Positions 1-8,001 of a DNA stretch of 11,601 nt are shown here, in pieces. Below the pieces are notes generated by a model, which was not told where the DNA came from, did no database searches, and saw only the letters and a program-made list of their open reading frames with translations. The stretch's first letter is position 1. Every line of letters begins with the position of its first letter. Source of the stretch: Stenocarpella maydis. Its lineage: Eukaryota > Ascomycota > Sordariomycetes > Diaporthales > Diaporthaceae. The position numbers and the translations under genes are program-made. The DNA is taken from assembly GCA_002270565.1 (NCBI GenBank), contig NQMI01000202.1:1-11601 (forward strand), read 5' to 3'.

Positions 1-1785
1 ATAGATGCCTTAGATAATGCTGCAGGCGGAGAACTTACTTAAAAAGATAAATAGGGAAGGATATATATTATTACAAACTTTAGCAAGAAATTTAACGGAC
101 TAGAAACCTATTATGCTATACCAAATAAAGAATTCATGGTTATAGTATATGTATTCTAGGAATGGTAGTACTATCTTATAGGAGCTAAAAAGCAGATCAA
201 ACTTTATATAGATTATAAGAATCTTATAACCTTTATAATAACTAAAACTCTTAATAAATAATAAATCAGATATATAGAGTTCTTATTATAATTTAATATT
301 AAGGTTATTTATATAAATGGAGTTAAGAATGCAAGAGCAGATGCGCTTAGCTGAAGACCCGACCACTAGGAAAAGGATTTACCTATGGAATGGATAGTGT
401 TTAAAACTTAAGAGGATGGGAGCCTCATTCTCACCCGCGAACTTAATACTATAATTAGAGTTAACTTCCAAACCAGAAAAACCCCTATTAATTTAAAGGA
501 ATAAGATAAGTTAATTATAGAAATATATAAAGCACTAGCGTATAGCCACTAAGGTATTATAGTAATAATCAAAAGGATTCAGCAGAATTACTAGATCCCT
601 AACCTTAAGAGGAAGGTTTAAGATGTTATTAGTAAATGTAACTCCTATAATAAAAATAAGGCCTCTGGATATAAACCGTATGGATTATTGAAACCTCTGC
701 TAGTACCTATAGCTGTATAGTCCTTCATTAGCCTGGACTTTATCATTAAATTACTTCTCTTATAAGAACCCTTAACTGGAGTACATTATGATAGTATTCT
801 GGTAGTGGTTTATAGATTGAGCAAGTATATATACTTTATACTATATAAGGAAGCTAGCACTACAGAAGAACTTGCATATATGTTCTTGCGAATTATTATA
901 AGTAATTATAAAATGCTATATAAAATTATCTTAGATAGAGATAAGCTCTTTATATTAAACTTGTAGAAGTTATTAATAAAGCAACTTAGAGTAAAGTATA
1001 GGCTCTTAATAATGATATACCTATAAATAGATGGATAAATGGAATGAATTAACTAGATTATAGAATAATACCTCCGATACTATATTAACCAACTATAGGA
1101 TAATTGGGTCAAACTGCTACTACTAGCATAGTTTGCCTATAATAGCATAACTACTAGCATAACTAAGCAGTTACCTTTCTTTGCACTCTATGGATATGAA
1201 CCTTAGGTATATTATGAATTATTGCTAAATAATACCCTAGCGGAATTAGGAGAATAAAAAGTAATATAAATTAGATAAATTTAGAAGGATATTTAAGTAA
1301 AACTTTCTTTTATATAGGAGTAAATATTAAAATATACAAATTAGAAGAGAATTAAGGGACTAATTCTTAAGGAGGGAGATAAGGTTTATCTTCTTTATTA
1401 AAATATTAAAACCAAGCAACCTAGCGAAAAGCTTAACTATAAGAAAATCGGCCCCTTTAAAATTTTAAGAAAACTTTCAGATACTAATTATAAATTCTTA
1501 CTACCTAAGGGAATGAAATAGTATCCAGTCTTTTATATTTCACTCTTAGAACTAGCACCTAAGAATGTAAAACTTAAAATATAGATTAAAATACTTAATG
1601 AATATAATAAAGAATATAAAGTAGAAAATATTATGAACTTAAGGTAGCACTAAGGAATAATGGAATACCTTATTAAGTGGAAAGGCTATAACTCTAGCGA
1701 GAATATATAGGAACCGGCCTAAAATTTAATCTATTATTATAATGAACTTAAAAGATATTATACACGGACTACTATAAAATAGTCC
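1..1785 (+). pseudogene. pol: pol 3' part: RNase H, integrase, chromodomain (RIP-inactivated, 5' cut by window)
   Basis: Read in frame 1 without a single shift. RNase H covers about 1-366: the first catalytic Asp is at 4-6, the tract GAKKQIKLYIDYKNL follows, and the domain closes with ARADALS before RRPD-like residues. Integrase covers about 500-1560. A remnant of the HHCC zinc site appears as C-N-S-Y at 640-651. The core catalytic residues are Asp 736-738, Asp 934-936 and Glu 1042-1044, and the last two are exactly 35 residues apart (D,D-35-E). The GPFKIL motif near 1450 belongs to the C-terminal domain. The chromodomain covers about 1612-1760 and includes MEYLIKWKGYNSSENI; its conserved Trp is now TAG at 1708-1710. 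About 41 in-frame stops are present, nearly all at expected Gln positions, with two TGA at expected Arg positions. The function would be cDNA synthesis and chromatin-targeted insertion, but this copy cannot be translated. Confidence 0.92.
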
Positions 1786-2191
1786 TAGAAGCTAGGAATA
1801 TAGCCTGAAGACCCTATATATAACAAACTATAACGAACTAATATTATAATGAAACTATATAATAAACCCTGGACTTTACGGCTGAAATAGGGAAAATAAC
1901 TAATAAGAGACTAGTTATAAAAGGAATGGCCTAAAAGCTAGTAACCAGCTAACCCCTTAAAGGATACACTAATACCAGTCGCCCTATTTAATTAATAACC
2001 CAAATACTGGTTACATCTAAAAACCCATCTAAATAAATACTAGTATCCGCACCCCATACCCTAGCAAATACTAGTCATAGAAAAACAAGACCAGAACAAC
2101 ATAGCACAACTAGTAAACTAAGAATGGCTAGGAACTAGGACTAGTTAGGTAACAATTAAATAAGTTCCATTTCTAGTAATAAAATTAGGCA
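1786..2191. other. Pol tail / spacer with a segment absent from element 2
   Basis: This stretch lies between the chromodomain and the opposite-strand gene. The first part still aligns with element 2 (about 9150-9285). The segment from about 1916 to 2105 has no counterpart there: element 2 passes from its equivalent of 1915 to its equivalent of 2105 over only a few dozen bases. The extra segment is rich in ACTAGT and ACCAGT/ACTGGT motifs, and ACTAGT lies at both edges. That would suit a deletion between short repeats in element 2, though an insertion in element 1 is also possible. I see no domain here. Confidence 0.5.
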
Positions 2192-2869
2192 CTAAGACAA
2201 GCCACCTATAGGCACATTTCCTTCACCACCCTTACTATCAGTACCTATAAATTTAGACTAATTAGTACTATTACCCATTAGGGAACTTTAGTTAAAAACT
2301 CCTACTTTACCCTCAGAATGCAACCATGCCTCCTGCGCTACTATCCCACTAGCCTCCTTGGTGGAACCTTGGTGGATAATCTTGGCGGACTATGCGGTAA
2401 TCCGCCTTTGCTTTACTTCAGCCTCCTCCTTCTCTACTTGCTCTAACTCCTTTATATTGTTAATGCCCTAATGAACTGTATGCATTATTTTTTTATATTA
2501 TAACTGCTTCTGCTTATAAAGGCGCAAAATTCCCACGTTTAGCTATTAAGCCTCCTCCTTTACGGCTTCCAGCTCTTCCTCCAGTTAATAGTATGTCAAG
2601 GTGACCTTATTTAACTGATTAGGAGTGAGACCTTAAATGTTGCAGTTGGATAGATTAAGATAAATATAGGTCTAATAGCAAATAGATTCTAAATCCGCAA
2701 CCTTATAGTCCTTAGCCAGGTTGTACTCCTTATAATAAGAATAAGGCATGGGAATGATGCTACCCTTTAAGGCAATAGTGAAAAGAAGGGCAGCCTTATG
2801 CTTAGTAATGGAAAAGGATTTTACAGGATGAGACTTGGTAACCCTACTTAATATAATAAATTAGGAAGG
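2192..2869 (-). pseudogene. Opposite-strand accessory gene, copy 1: Cys cluster plus coiled coil
   Basis: On the minus strand one frame reads from about 2869 down to at least 2288, and plausibly to 2192, with no shift and about ten stops of the RIP type. In order it has an N-terminal basic/hydrophobic stretch (HKAALLFTIALKGS), then a cysteine cluster at about 2638-2750 in which several Cys are now Tyr (MPYSYYKE; ICY-stop-TY; NCN). A Leu/Glu/Lys-rich segment with coiled-coil character follows (LEEELEAVKEEA; LEQVEKEEAEVKQRRI), then SAKIIHQGSTKEASG and VAQEAW. The implied spacing is close to a C-X2-C, C, C-X2-C, C cluster like Zn2Cys6. The stop at 2288-2290 may be real or a mutated Trp, because SSLMGNSTN and SKFIGT continue in frame beyond it. 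The start codon is not identified. I recall similar Cys-cluster/coiled-coil hypothetical proteins scattered through fungal genomes, but could not check this. Confidence 0.6.
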
Positions 2870-2918
2870 AGTAAATAAGAATATAGATGAGCGAAAATAA
2901 CTTATAGAATACTTTTAA

Positions 2919-2951
2919 GGATAAAAGAAGCAAGAAGGGAGATAGTATTAT
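2919..2951 (-). promoter_or_regulatory. CT-rich block upstream of the opposite-strand gene (possible promoter), copy 1
   Basis: Read on the minus strand, this is an ATAATA motif followed by about 25 bases of almost pure pyrimidine, just upstream of the opposite-strand gene. Pyrimidine-rich blocks near the transcription start are common in filamentous fungal promoters. The block is well conserved in element 2 (10091-10122). The alternative reading is a purine-rich priming tract for plus-strand DNA synthesis, because on the plus strand it is an AG run. Promoter function is inference. Confidence 0.35.
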
Positions 2952-3016
2952 GGACCAATATATATTAGCGGCTAACTACTATAGAAGACAACCCTACAGG
3001 TTGGGAAGTAGCCCCT

Positions 3017-3024
3017 AAAAGGAG
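3017..3024 (+). other. Polypurine tract, element 1 (candidate)
   Basis: AAAAGGAG lies directly before the inferred 3' LTR start. Plus-strand priming occurs at such a tract in LTR retrotransposons. The position fits, but the tract is short and depends on the LTR boundary chosen. Confidence 0.45.
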
Positions 3025-3058
3025 CGCCCCGCCTGATCTAATTAGTGACGCCACCTTA

Positions 3059-3076
3059 TTGGGGTTAGGGTTAGGG
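3059..3076 (+). repeat. Telomere-like (TTRGGG)3 inside the LTR
   Basis: TTGGGG followed by TTAGGG twice, in tandem. Fungal telomeres are commonly TTAGGG. The equivalent place in element 2 keeps TAGGGTTAGGG at 10232-10242. Because it is present in both copies at the same place, it is part of the LTR and not a chromosome end. Confidence 0.75.
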
Positions 3077-3096
3077 ACCCACTACGATTGATAAGA

Positions 3097-3160
3097 TCGT
3101 TATTAATTCCATCAAGCAACACTTAATCAATAGGATTACCATTGATACTGTTAATAACGA
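3097..3160. repeat. Inverted repeat in the U3 part of LTR 1
   Basis: Perfect 10-bp arms, TCGTTATTAA at 3097-3106 and its reverse complement at 3151-3160, enclose a smaller ATCAAT/ATTGAT pair. This sequence is absent from the LTR of element 2, where a different, palindrome-rich segment occupies the same place. Confidence 0.55.
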
Positions 3161-3174
3161 ATAAAGAGTCAGAA

Positions 3175-3180
3175 TATATA
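3175..3180 (+). promoter_or_regulatory. TATA-like box, LTR 1
   Basis: TATATA lies in a context shared with the element 2 LTR (AGAGTC.GAATATATA), just downstream of the variable U3 segment. This is a reasonable position for the element's promoter. In such AT-rich sequence the motif alone is weak evidence. Confidence 0.4.
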
Positions 3181-3391
3181 AGGATATAGTCATCACTACA
3201 TTAGGTAGCTTTTATAGAACAGACTCTTCAGTTGTTAATCTAAGTATTCAATCTCAACATTAAATAGCCTTACAGCTAGTAATTATTATCAAGTTAACAA
3301 TATTGCTTAACAACCGCCTAACAACATATTCCGAACATAAACCCTTAATCTTTTAGGATTAATGTACTCGGAAACCCCTTTAATCATTACA

Positions 3392-3518
3392 GATAGCCTT
3401 ATAGCTAGTAATTATTATTAGTTAATAATATTGCTTAATAACCGCCTAATAATATATTCTAAATATAAACCCTTAATCTTTTAGGTTTAATATACCTAGA
3501 AACCCTCTAATTATTACA
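3392..3518 (+). repeat. Truncated 5' LTR of element 2 (last 127 bp)
   Basis: It matches 10451-10577 (the end of element 2's 3' LTR) over 127 bp with no gap. By eye there are about 14 differences, all but one of them transitions, mostly with A or T here. The same segment of LTR 1 (3263-3391) is 129 bp and has its own indels (ATCAAGTT; CCCCTTTAA) and GGATT instead of GGTTT. The piece therefore pairs with element 2's 3' LTR and is not a tandem duplicate of LTR 1. It ends in ATTACA at 3518, directly before the gag leader. Confidence 0.8.
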
Positions 3519-3583
3519 TTTTGATAACTCTTATTTATATATTGCTATACGGACTTTAAGCAATATTATATGCGGAACCCTTT
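3519..3583 (+). other. Gag leader / primer-binding region
   Basis: A 65-bp stretch between the LTR end and the first in-frame ATG of gag. A tRNA primer-binding site should begin within a few bases of 3519, but RIP has altered the sequence and I do not recognise a match to a specific tRNA. Confidence 0.35.
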
Positions 3584-4640
3584 ATGATATTAGACTTTAG
3601 AATAACCACCCCTACCTACAACCTTCTCTATAAGTTGGATAAACTTGCTAATAATGAGACTATGGACCCTTGTATCCAGAAGCTAGTTAATAAGGTTGGA
3701 TAGCTATGCCTTTTTATAGAAGGACAAGCTTAACATAATGCAGAAATCAGACAGCTTTAATAGGAAATCACTACCTTCTAAGTAGGAGCCAACATTATTA
3801 ATACCCCAATCCAATTAAAGGAATATATTAAGCTTAATACTCCAGCCCCCTATAATGGAACTACTAGATAACTTTAGGCACACCTAATGCAGGTTAGGGC
3901 CTACTAGCGCTTCTATGGGTTAGATGCGCAGCCTAACGCAAAAAGGGTTATACATACATCCTCTTTTCTTAAAGGACAAGCCTTAGCTTAGTTTGAACTC
4001 TACCTAACTGATTTTATTAATGCGGAATCATTTAAAGCCTGCAAGCTTGAAATATAGCGGATTTTTAATAGTTATGAAGGCTATAAAGACACCCTCAGGT
4101 CCCTATTCTAGGACCCAAATAAGGAATGATAGGCAGAGAGAGACCTAACGAATTGCAAATAGCGCGGCTTAGCAATCAATTATGCTGCAGAATTCTAATG
4201 AATCTATACCAAAATTAATTATACTAATAATACAAAGAAATTTATATTCTACTACGGATAAAAGGATAAAGTAAAGGATGAATTCAGCAAAGTTATAAAC
4301 TAACCTAATGATTTTCTACACTATATGAAAATAGCTATCTAGATTAATAATGAACTTTATAAATAATGCTTGGAAAAAAAAGGATAAACTTCTAAATAAT
4401 CCCCATTTTATAAGTATAAACTAAATATAAGAAAGAAGTATTAGAAACCAAGCACTTAATAAGGATAGTATGCAGGCCTTATAGAGCTAGATATTGCCTA
4501 ATGCAAGGATAAGAAAAACATTAAGTGCTATAACTATAATAAGATGGGATACTTTGCTTTAGAATATAGGGCTCTAAAGAAAAATAGGGACTGGAAATTA
4601 GTACTTAAAGGAACCCAATAAGCTAATGAAGCTACTTATT
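3584..4640 (+). pseudogene. gag: gag: capsid and nucleocapsid (RIP-inactivated)
   Basis: Gag builds the cytoplasmic particle that packages element RNA. Frame 2 opens at ATG 3584 and runs through a region of the retrotransposon gag type: YNGTTR near 3852, then VRAY...RFYGLDAQPN, FLKGQALA and YAAEF, then LEKKG near 4373. A CCHC zinc knuckle follows at 4526-4567. Many in-frame stops stand where Gln or Trp would be expected, for example FLKGQALA-stop-FE where the family has Trp. The frame is otherwise continuous over about 350 codons. The spacing of capsid and single zinc knuckle is normal for fungal Ty3/gypsy gag. The 3' limit is approximate because the frame continues into the linker. Confidence 0.85.
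4526..4567 (+). other. Zinc knuckle remnant in gag
   Basis: Reads CYNYNKMGYFALEY. The layout is that of C-X2-C-X4-H-X4-C, with the second and fourth ligands changed from Cys to Tyr and the His changed to Tyr, all by C-to-T or G-to-A changes. The site would bind element RNA in the nucleocapsid; it can no longer hold zinc. Confidence 0.8.
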
Positions 4641-5820
4641 AAGTTAATATGGCCATTTGCAGTATATGAGGACTACCTAGGTTTAAACCATAATAAGAGC
4701 TTACAAATAAGTACTGCATCTATAGAATAAATGTATATAACTAATATTAGGTATACCTAGATTAAAACCCAGATAAAGGATGCAACTTCTACAACCCTAA
4801 TAAAGAAGACCTTTATAATAGTTTATACTTCTTATAATATACTAAATCTTAATGCAAGAAATATCAGAAAGATAAGGCATAATAGCAGCCTATCCCACTA
4901 ATGAAGAATCCCTAGAAGCCCAGAATAATATATATATCGCTTAGTTGGACAGCCTACTTTAACAATAGCTATACCACCCACCGCAGTAATAAGAAAGCTA
5001 CTAGATAGTTTCCTAAGAATGCTTTAAGAAAGTAGGGAAGAACCCTAGTGGTAGGAAATAGAGAAGAACTCTTACAGATTGACCCTAGGATGGAAGGAAA
5101 ACCTATCCTCTAGGTTATACTTGCGCCCTAAACTTAGTGGAAGGAATCACAAGACTACCTAAAATAAGCGCCCCTTCTAGCCCTAAGAACTAATATTATA
5201 GCGGTTATAATTATAGGAAGACCTTTTAAAGAAACTATAGGATAGCCTACCCAGAAATATAGAAGGCTAGGAGATACAGGATACATATACCCAACGCATG
5301 GTAAGCATCAGAATATCTCCTAGGTATTATATATTTATAATAAATATAAGGAATATATAAGGGAGAAAACTAAGTATAACTAGTTTCCCTAATGATATTT
5401 AGGTAAGAATATTAAATATATATATAAGCGTAATGATTTTAAGAACTAGCACCTGTATTAAAAATATAATAAGATAAGATGCGCCCTAATGAGGCTAGAC
5501 TCCCGTATACCCTTGGAATGCTTATAAAACCCTAATGGATGGGCAAATTGTAAGGAACTAATCTGCAAGGTGTATATGCTTAATAAGGCTTAAGATTGGC
5601 ATCTATTGAGATAGTATGGGGCTGCTGCTTAAAACTCTAATAATGAGGGAACAGGATTATAGCATGTAACAGCTGGTTGATGACTTATAAGAATTACAAA
5701 ATATCACAAAGTGAAACCTTAAGAGCATTAAGAAGGTTCTAGCAGCAGATAAGCAGTTAAAAAACTAGGAGGGCTGTTTATAAAACCTTAGGTAGCAACT
5801 AACTATATTATGAGGTACTT
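4641..5820 (+). pseudogene. Long linker between gag and protease, function unknown
   Basis: Frame 2 continues from gag to the protease for about 390 codons with only substitution-type stops, so this was probably part of one gag-pro polyprotein. It is not a recognised enzymatic domain. One block, LSWTAYFNNSYTTHRSNK near 4936-4989, has the look of a segment I associate with fungal Ty3/gypsy gag C-termini (WTACY...C...H...), here with Cys changed to Tyr; this recollection is unverified. Other readable stretches include GRTLVVGNREELLQIDPRM near 5038-5094 and RLDSRIPLECL near 5491. The linker is longer than the usual short gap between zinc knuckle and protease. Confidence 0.5.
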
Positions 5821-6140
5821 GTGCGTAATAATAAGCGATTATAGCTATCTGATGGTTTAGGTTGAGCTAGGAGTCTATAAATGCTTAGCACTCATTGATA
5901 GTAGAGTATAAGGGAATTTTGTATCCCTAAAGGTAGTAAATGGATACTACCTATTATGGCATAAGAAAAGGGAACCCGACAGACTTAATACAGTGGATGG
6001 GACTGAAGTATCTTGAATTACTATTGTTTGATATTACTGAGACGGCAAATTATTAGTTGATCTTGGGAATACCTTGGTTGAGAAAGAATAACCCCTAAAT
6101 TGATTAGACTACTGGCTAGATCTTTTGGGATAATGCTATT
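5821..6140 (+). pseudogene. pro: Aspartic protease, active-site mutated and internally deleted
   Basis: The retropepsin-like protease would cut the polyprotein. The active-site triplet reads Asp-Ser-Arg at 5897-5905 (frame 2) in the context ALIDSRV...GNFVS; family members have Asp-Ser-Gly, and GGA to AGA is a RIP-type change. The first half ends near TVDGTEVS (about 6015). The second half, DITETANY...LILGIPWLRKNNP, is in frame 3 from about 6033. Family members have a flap segment of some 20 residues or more between these blocks, here nearly absent, so a deletion that is not a multiple of three is the likely cause of the frame change. This is one of the few frame breaks in the 5' two thirds of element 2. 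Confidence 0.75.
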
Positions 6141-6429
6141 CCCTAGAAGAAGGTTGTAATTAATGGTAAGGGAAAGAGTTATATTACTAAGGATAGCGAA
6201 TAGGTGATGCACTTAAATGGACCTATGAATACCTCTGGGAGCAGGCAGAAGGCCTAACTCTAGGAAGATAAAGAAGGATTAAGCTACTTGAGTGCCTTGC
6301 AGAAGGATTGAAGCTAATCAGGAGATTGCCACTCTAGCATAACTAGTTAGCATATAATATAGGGAATATAATAATACCTCCTTTACCTGAAAGAAGAAAA
6401 GGAAGGAGATAAGACTAATAGATTGGTAT

Positions 6430-7800
6430 AGATATTAGAAGATTATTATGAATTTAAGAAAGTATTTTAGGAATGACTTGATACTGTGTTATTATAATAT
6501 ATATAATGGGATTATGAAATACTATTGAAGCCCGGAATAATACTCTAATTTAAGCCTATTTATAGACTTAATGAAGAATAACTTAAAGTATTTAGAGAAT
6601 ACCTTAATGAAAACCTTTAGAAGGGATTTATCAGGCTATCACGGTTACTAGCAGGATACCTAATTCTCTTTATACTAAAGAAAAATGGCAAGCTATAACT
6701 TTATATTAACTATTAATAATTAAATGATATTATGATTAAGAACTGATATCCTTTCCTGCTTATTAAGGAACTATGGGATTAACTTAGAGGAGCAAAATAG
6801 TTTACGGTACTTGACTTGAAGTATAGATATAACCTTGTCTGAATGAAAGAAGGAGAAGAATGAAAGATAGCATTCAGGATATGCTATAGGTATTATAAGA
6901 TAATGGTTATACCTTTTAGATTAATTAATGCATCTATATTATTCTAGGAGATAATTAACTAAGTTTTAGGCAAATATTTCAATATTTTTGTTATTACTTA
7001 CTTGGATGATATTCTTATCTTCTTAGAAAACCTTAATAATTGTAAGGGATATATTAAAAAGGTTCTCTAAAAACTTTAGGATGCTAATCTCCTAGTAAAA
7101 CTAGAAAAATATAATTGGTATATATAAAAAGTTAATTACCTTGGGTATATAATTGAATTAGGAAAGATTAAGATGTAAGAAGGAAAGGTTAAAGTAGTTA
7201 AGGAATGGCTAACCCCTATAAATGTTAAGGACGTTAGAGCATTCCTTAGATATACTAACTTCTATTGATAATTTATTATATGGTATAGTGATATTGTGAA
7301 ACCATTAATAGACCTTACTAAGAAGGATTATACCTTTAGATAAATAGATACTAAATAATAAGCCTTTTAGATACTTAAGGATAAGGTTATGGAAGATCTT
7401 GTATTTAAGAAAGCAGACCTAGAGAAGGAATTTGAAATCTATATAGATGCCTTAGATGATACTGCAGGTGGAGAACTTATTTAAAAAGATAACTAAGGAA
7501 GGATATATATTATTGCAAACTTTAGCAAGAAGTTTAATGGATTAGGAACTTACTACGCTATTCTAGATAAGGAATTTATAGCTATAGTATATATATTCCA
7601 GGAATGATAATACTACCTTATAGGAGCTAAAAAGCAGATTAAACTCTATATAGATTATAAAAATCTTATAACTTTTATAATAACTAAGACTCTTAATAAA
7701 TAATAAGATAGATATATAGAGTTCTTATTGCAATTTGATATTAAGGTTATCCATATAGATGGAGTTAAGATGCGAGAGCAGATGCGCTTATTAAGACCCG
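6430..7800 (+). pseudogene. pol: Reverse transcriptase and RNase H (RIP-inactivated)
   Basis: Frame 3 throughout. RT motifs in order are LKPG...PIYRLNEE near 6530-6570, KKNGKL, FTVLDLK near 6800 carrying the first catalytic Asp, PFRLINAS near 6910-6935, and YLDDIL at 6999-7016 with both catalytic Asp intact. The thumb/connection part includes VNYLGYII near 7132 and VRAFLRYTNFY near 7229. RNase H starts near 7431 (FEIYIDALDD; first Asp at 7446-7448) and ends with a version of the ADALS block disturbed by small compensating deletions (about 7768-7795), where element 1 retains it. RT copies the genomic RNA and RNase H removes the template. Stops occur at expected Gln, Trp and Arg positions. Confidence 0.93.
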
Positions 7801-7919
7801 ACTATGGAGATAAGGGTTTACCTATGGAATGGATAGTGTTCAAAACCCAAGAAGATGGAAGCCTTGTTCTTAATTGCGAACTTAACGCTATAATCAGAGT
7901 TAACTTTTAAACTAGAAAA

Positions 7920-7964
7920 ACCCCTCCTAATTTAAAGGAATAAGATGAGTTGATTATAGAAATA

Positions 7965-8001
<37 letters not shown>

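Larger units (their letters stand above)
1..3391 (+). mobile_element. Element 1: Ty3/gypsy chromodomain LTR retrotransposon, 3' half
   Basis: The RNase H, integrase and chromodomain order on the plus strand is that of a Ty3/gypsy chromovirus. The 5' LTR, gag, protease and reverse transcriptase lie beyond the left window edge. Position 1 corresponds to position 7443 of element 2, and the two copies align with a constant offset through the first few hundred bases. The 3' part contains an opposite-strand gene, a polypurine tract and a 3' LTR ending in ATTACA at 3391. The pol frame keeps one reading frame for nearly 1.8 kb but carries about 41 stops, so the copy is inactive through point mutation rather than breakage. 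Family-level assignment is confident. The named family is not determined. Confidence 0.9.
3025..3391 (+). repeat. 3' LTR of element 1
   Basis: The right end is ATTACA at 3391, the same end as in the two other LTR copies. The left end is placed at 3025 because element 2 has TGTCCCGCC at the equivalent point directly after its purine tract, giving TGT...ACA termini. Here the first bases are mutated to CGCCCCGCC. The LTR is about 367 bp, against 381 bp for element 2. It contains a telomere-like motif, an inverted repeat, a TATA-like box at 3175 and a conserved final 129 bp. The left boundary is less certain than the right. Confidence 0.7.

Noticed and set aside
3059..3076. Chromosome end or interstitial telomere fusion
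   Set aside because: Only about three units, and the same motif occurs at the same LTR position in the second element, so it is part of the repeat.
3264..3518. Tandem duplication of 129 bp inside a single LTR shared by both elements
   Set aside because: The two units differ by indels and transversion-type variants, and the second unit shares its variants and exact length with element 2's 3' LTR, so they come from two elements.
6021..6212. Open frame of 63 codons on the minus strand
   Set aside because: It lies antisense to the protease region, has low-complexity hydrophobic content and no upstream signals, and is explained by the codons of the recognised plus-strand domain. Loss of stops on one strand is expected by chance here.
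7728..7910. Open frame of 60 codons on the plus strand starting at TTG
   Set aside because: It is a stop-free stretch of the RNase H end and the following linker of pol in the pol frame, between two mutated stops. It is not a separate gene.
7968..7998. Poly-A tail of a LINE or processed retrocopy
   Set aside because: No target-site duplicate or separate inserted gene is visible, and integrase sequence of the same element resumes directly after the run.
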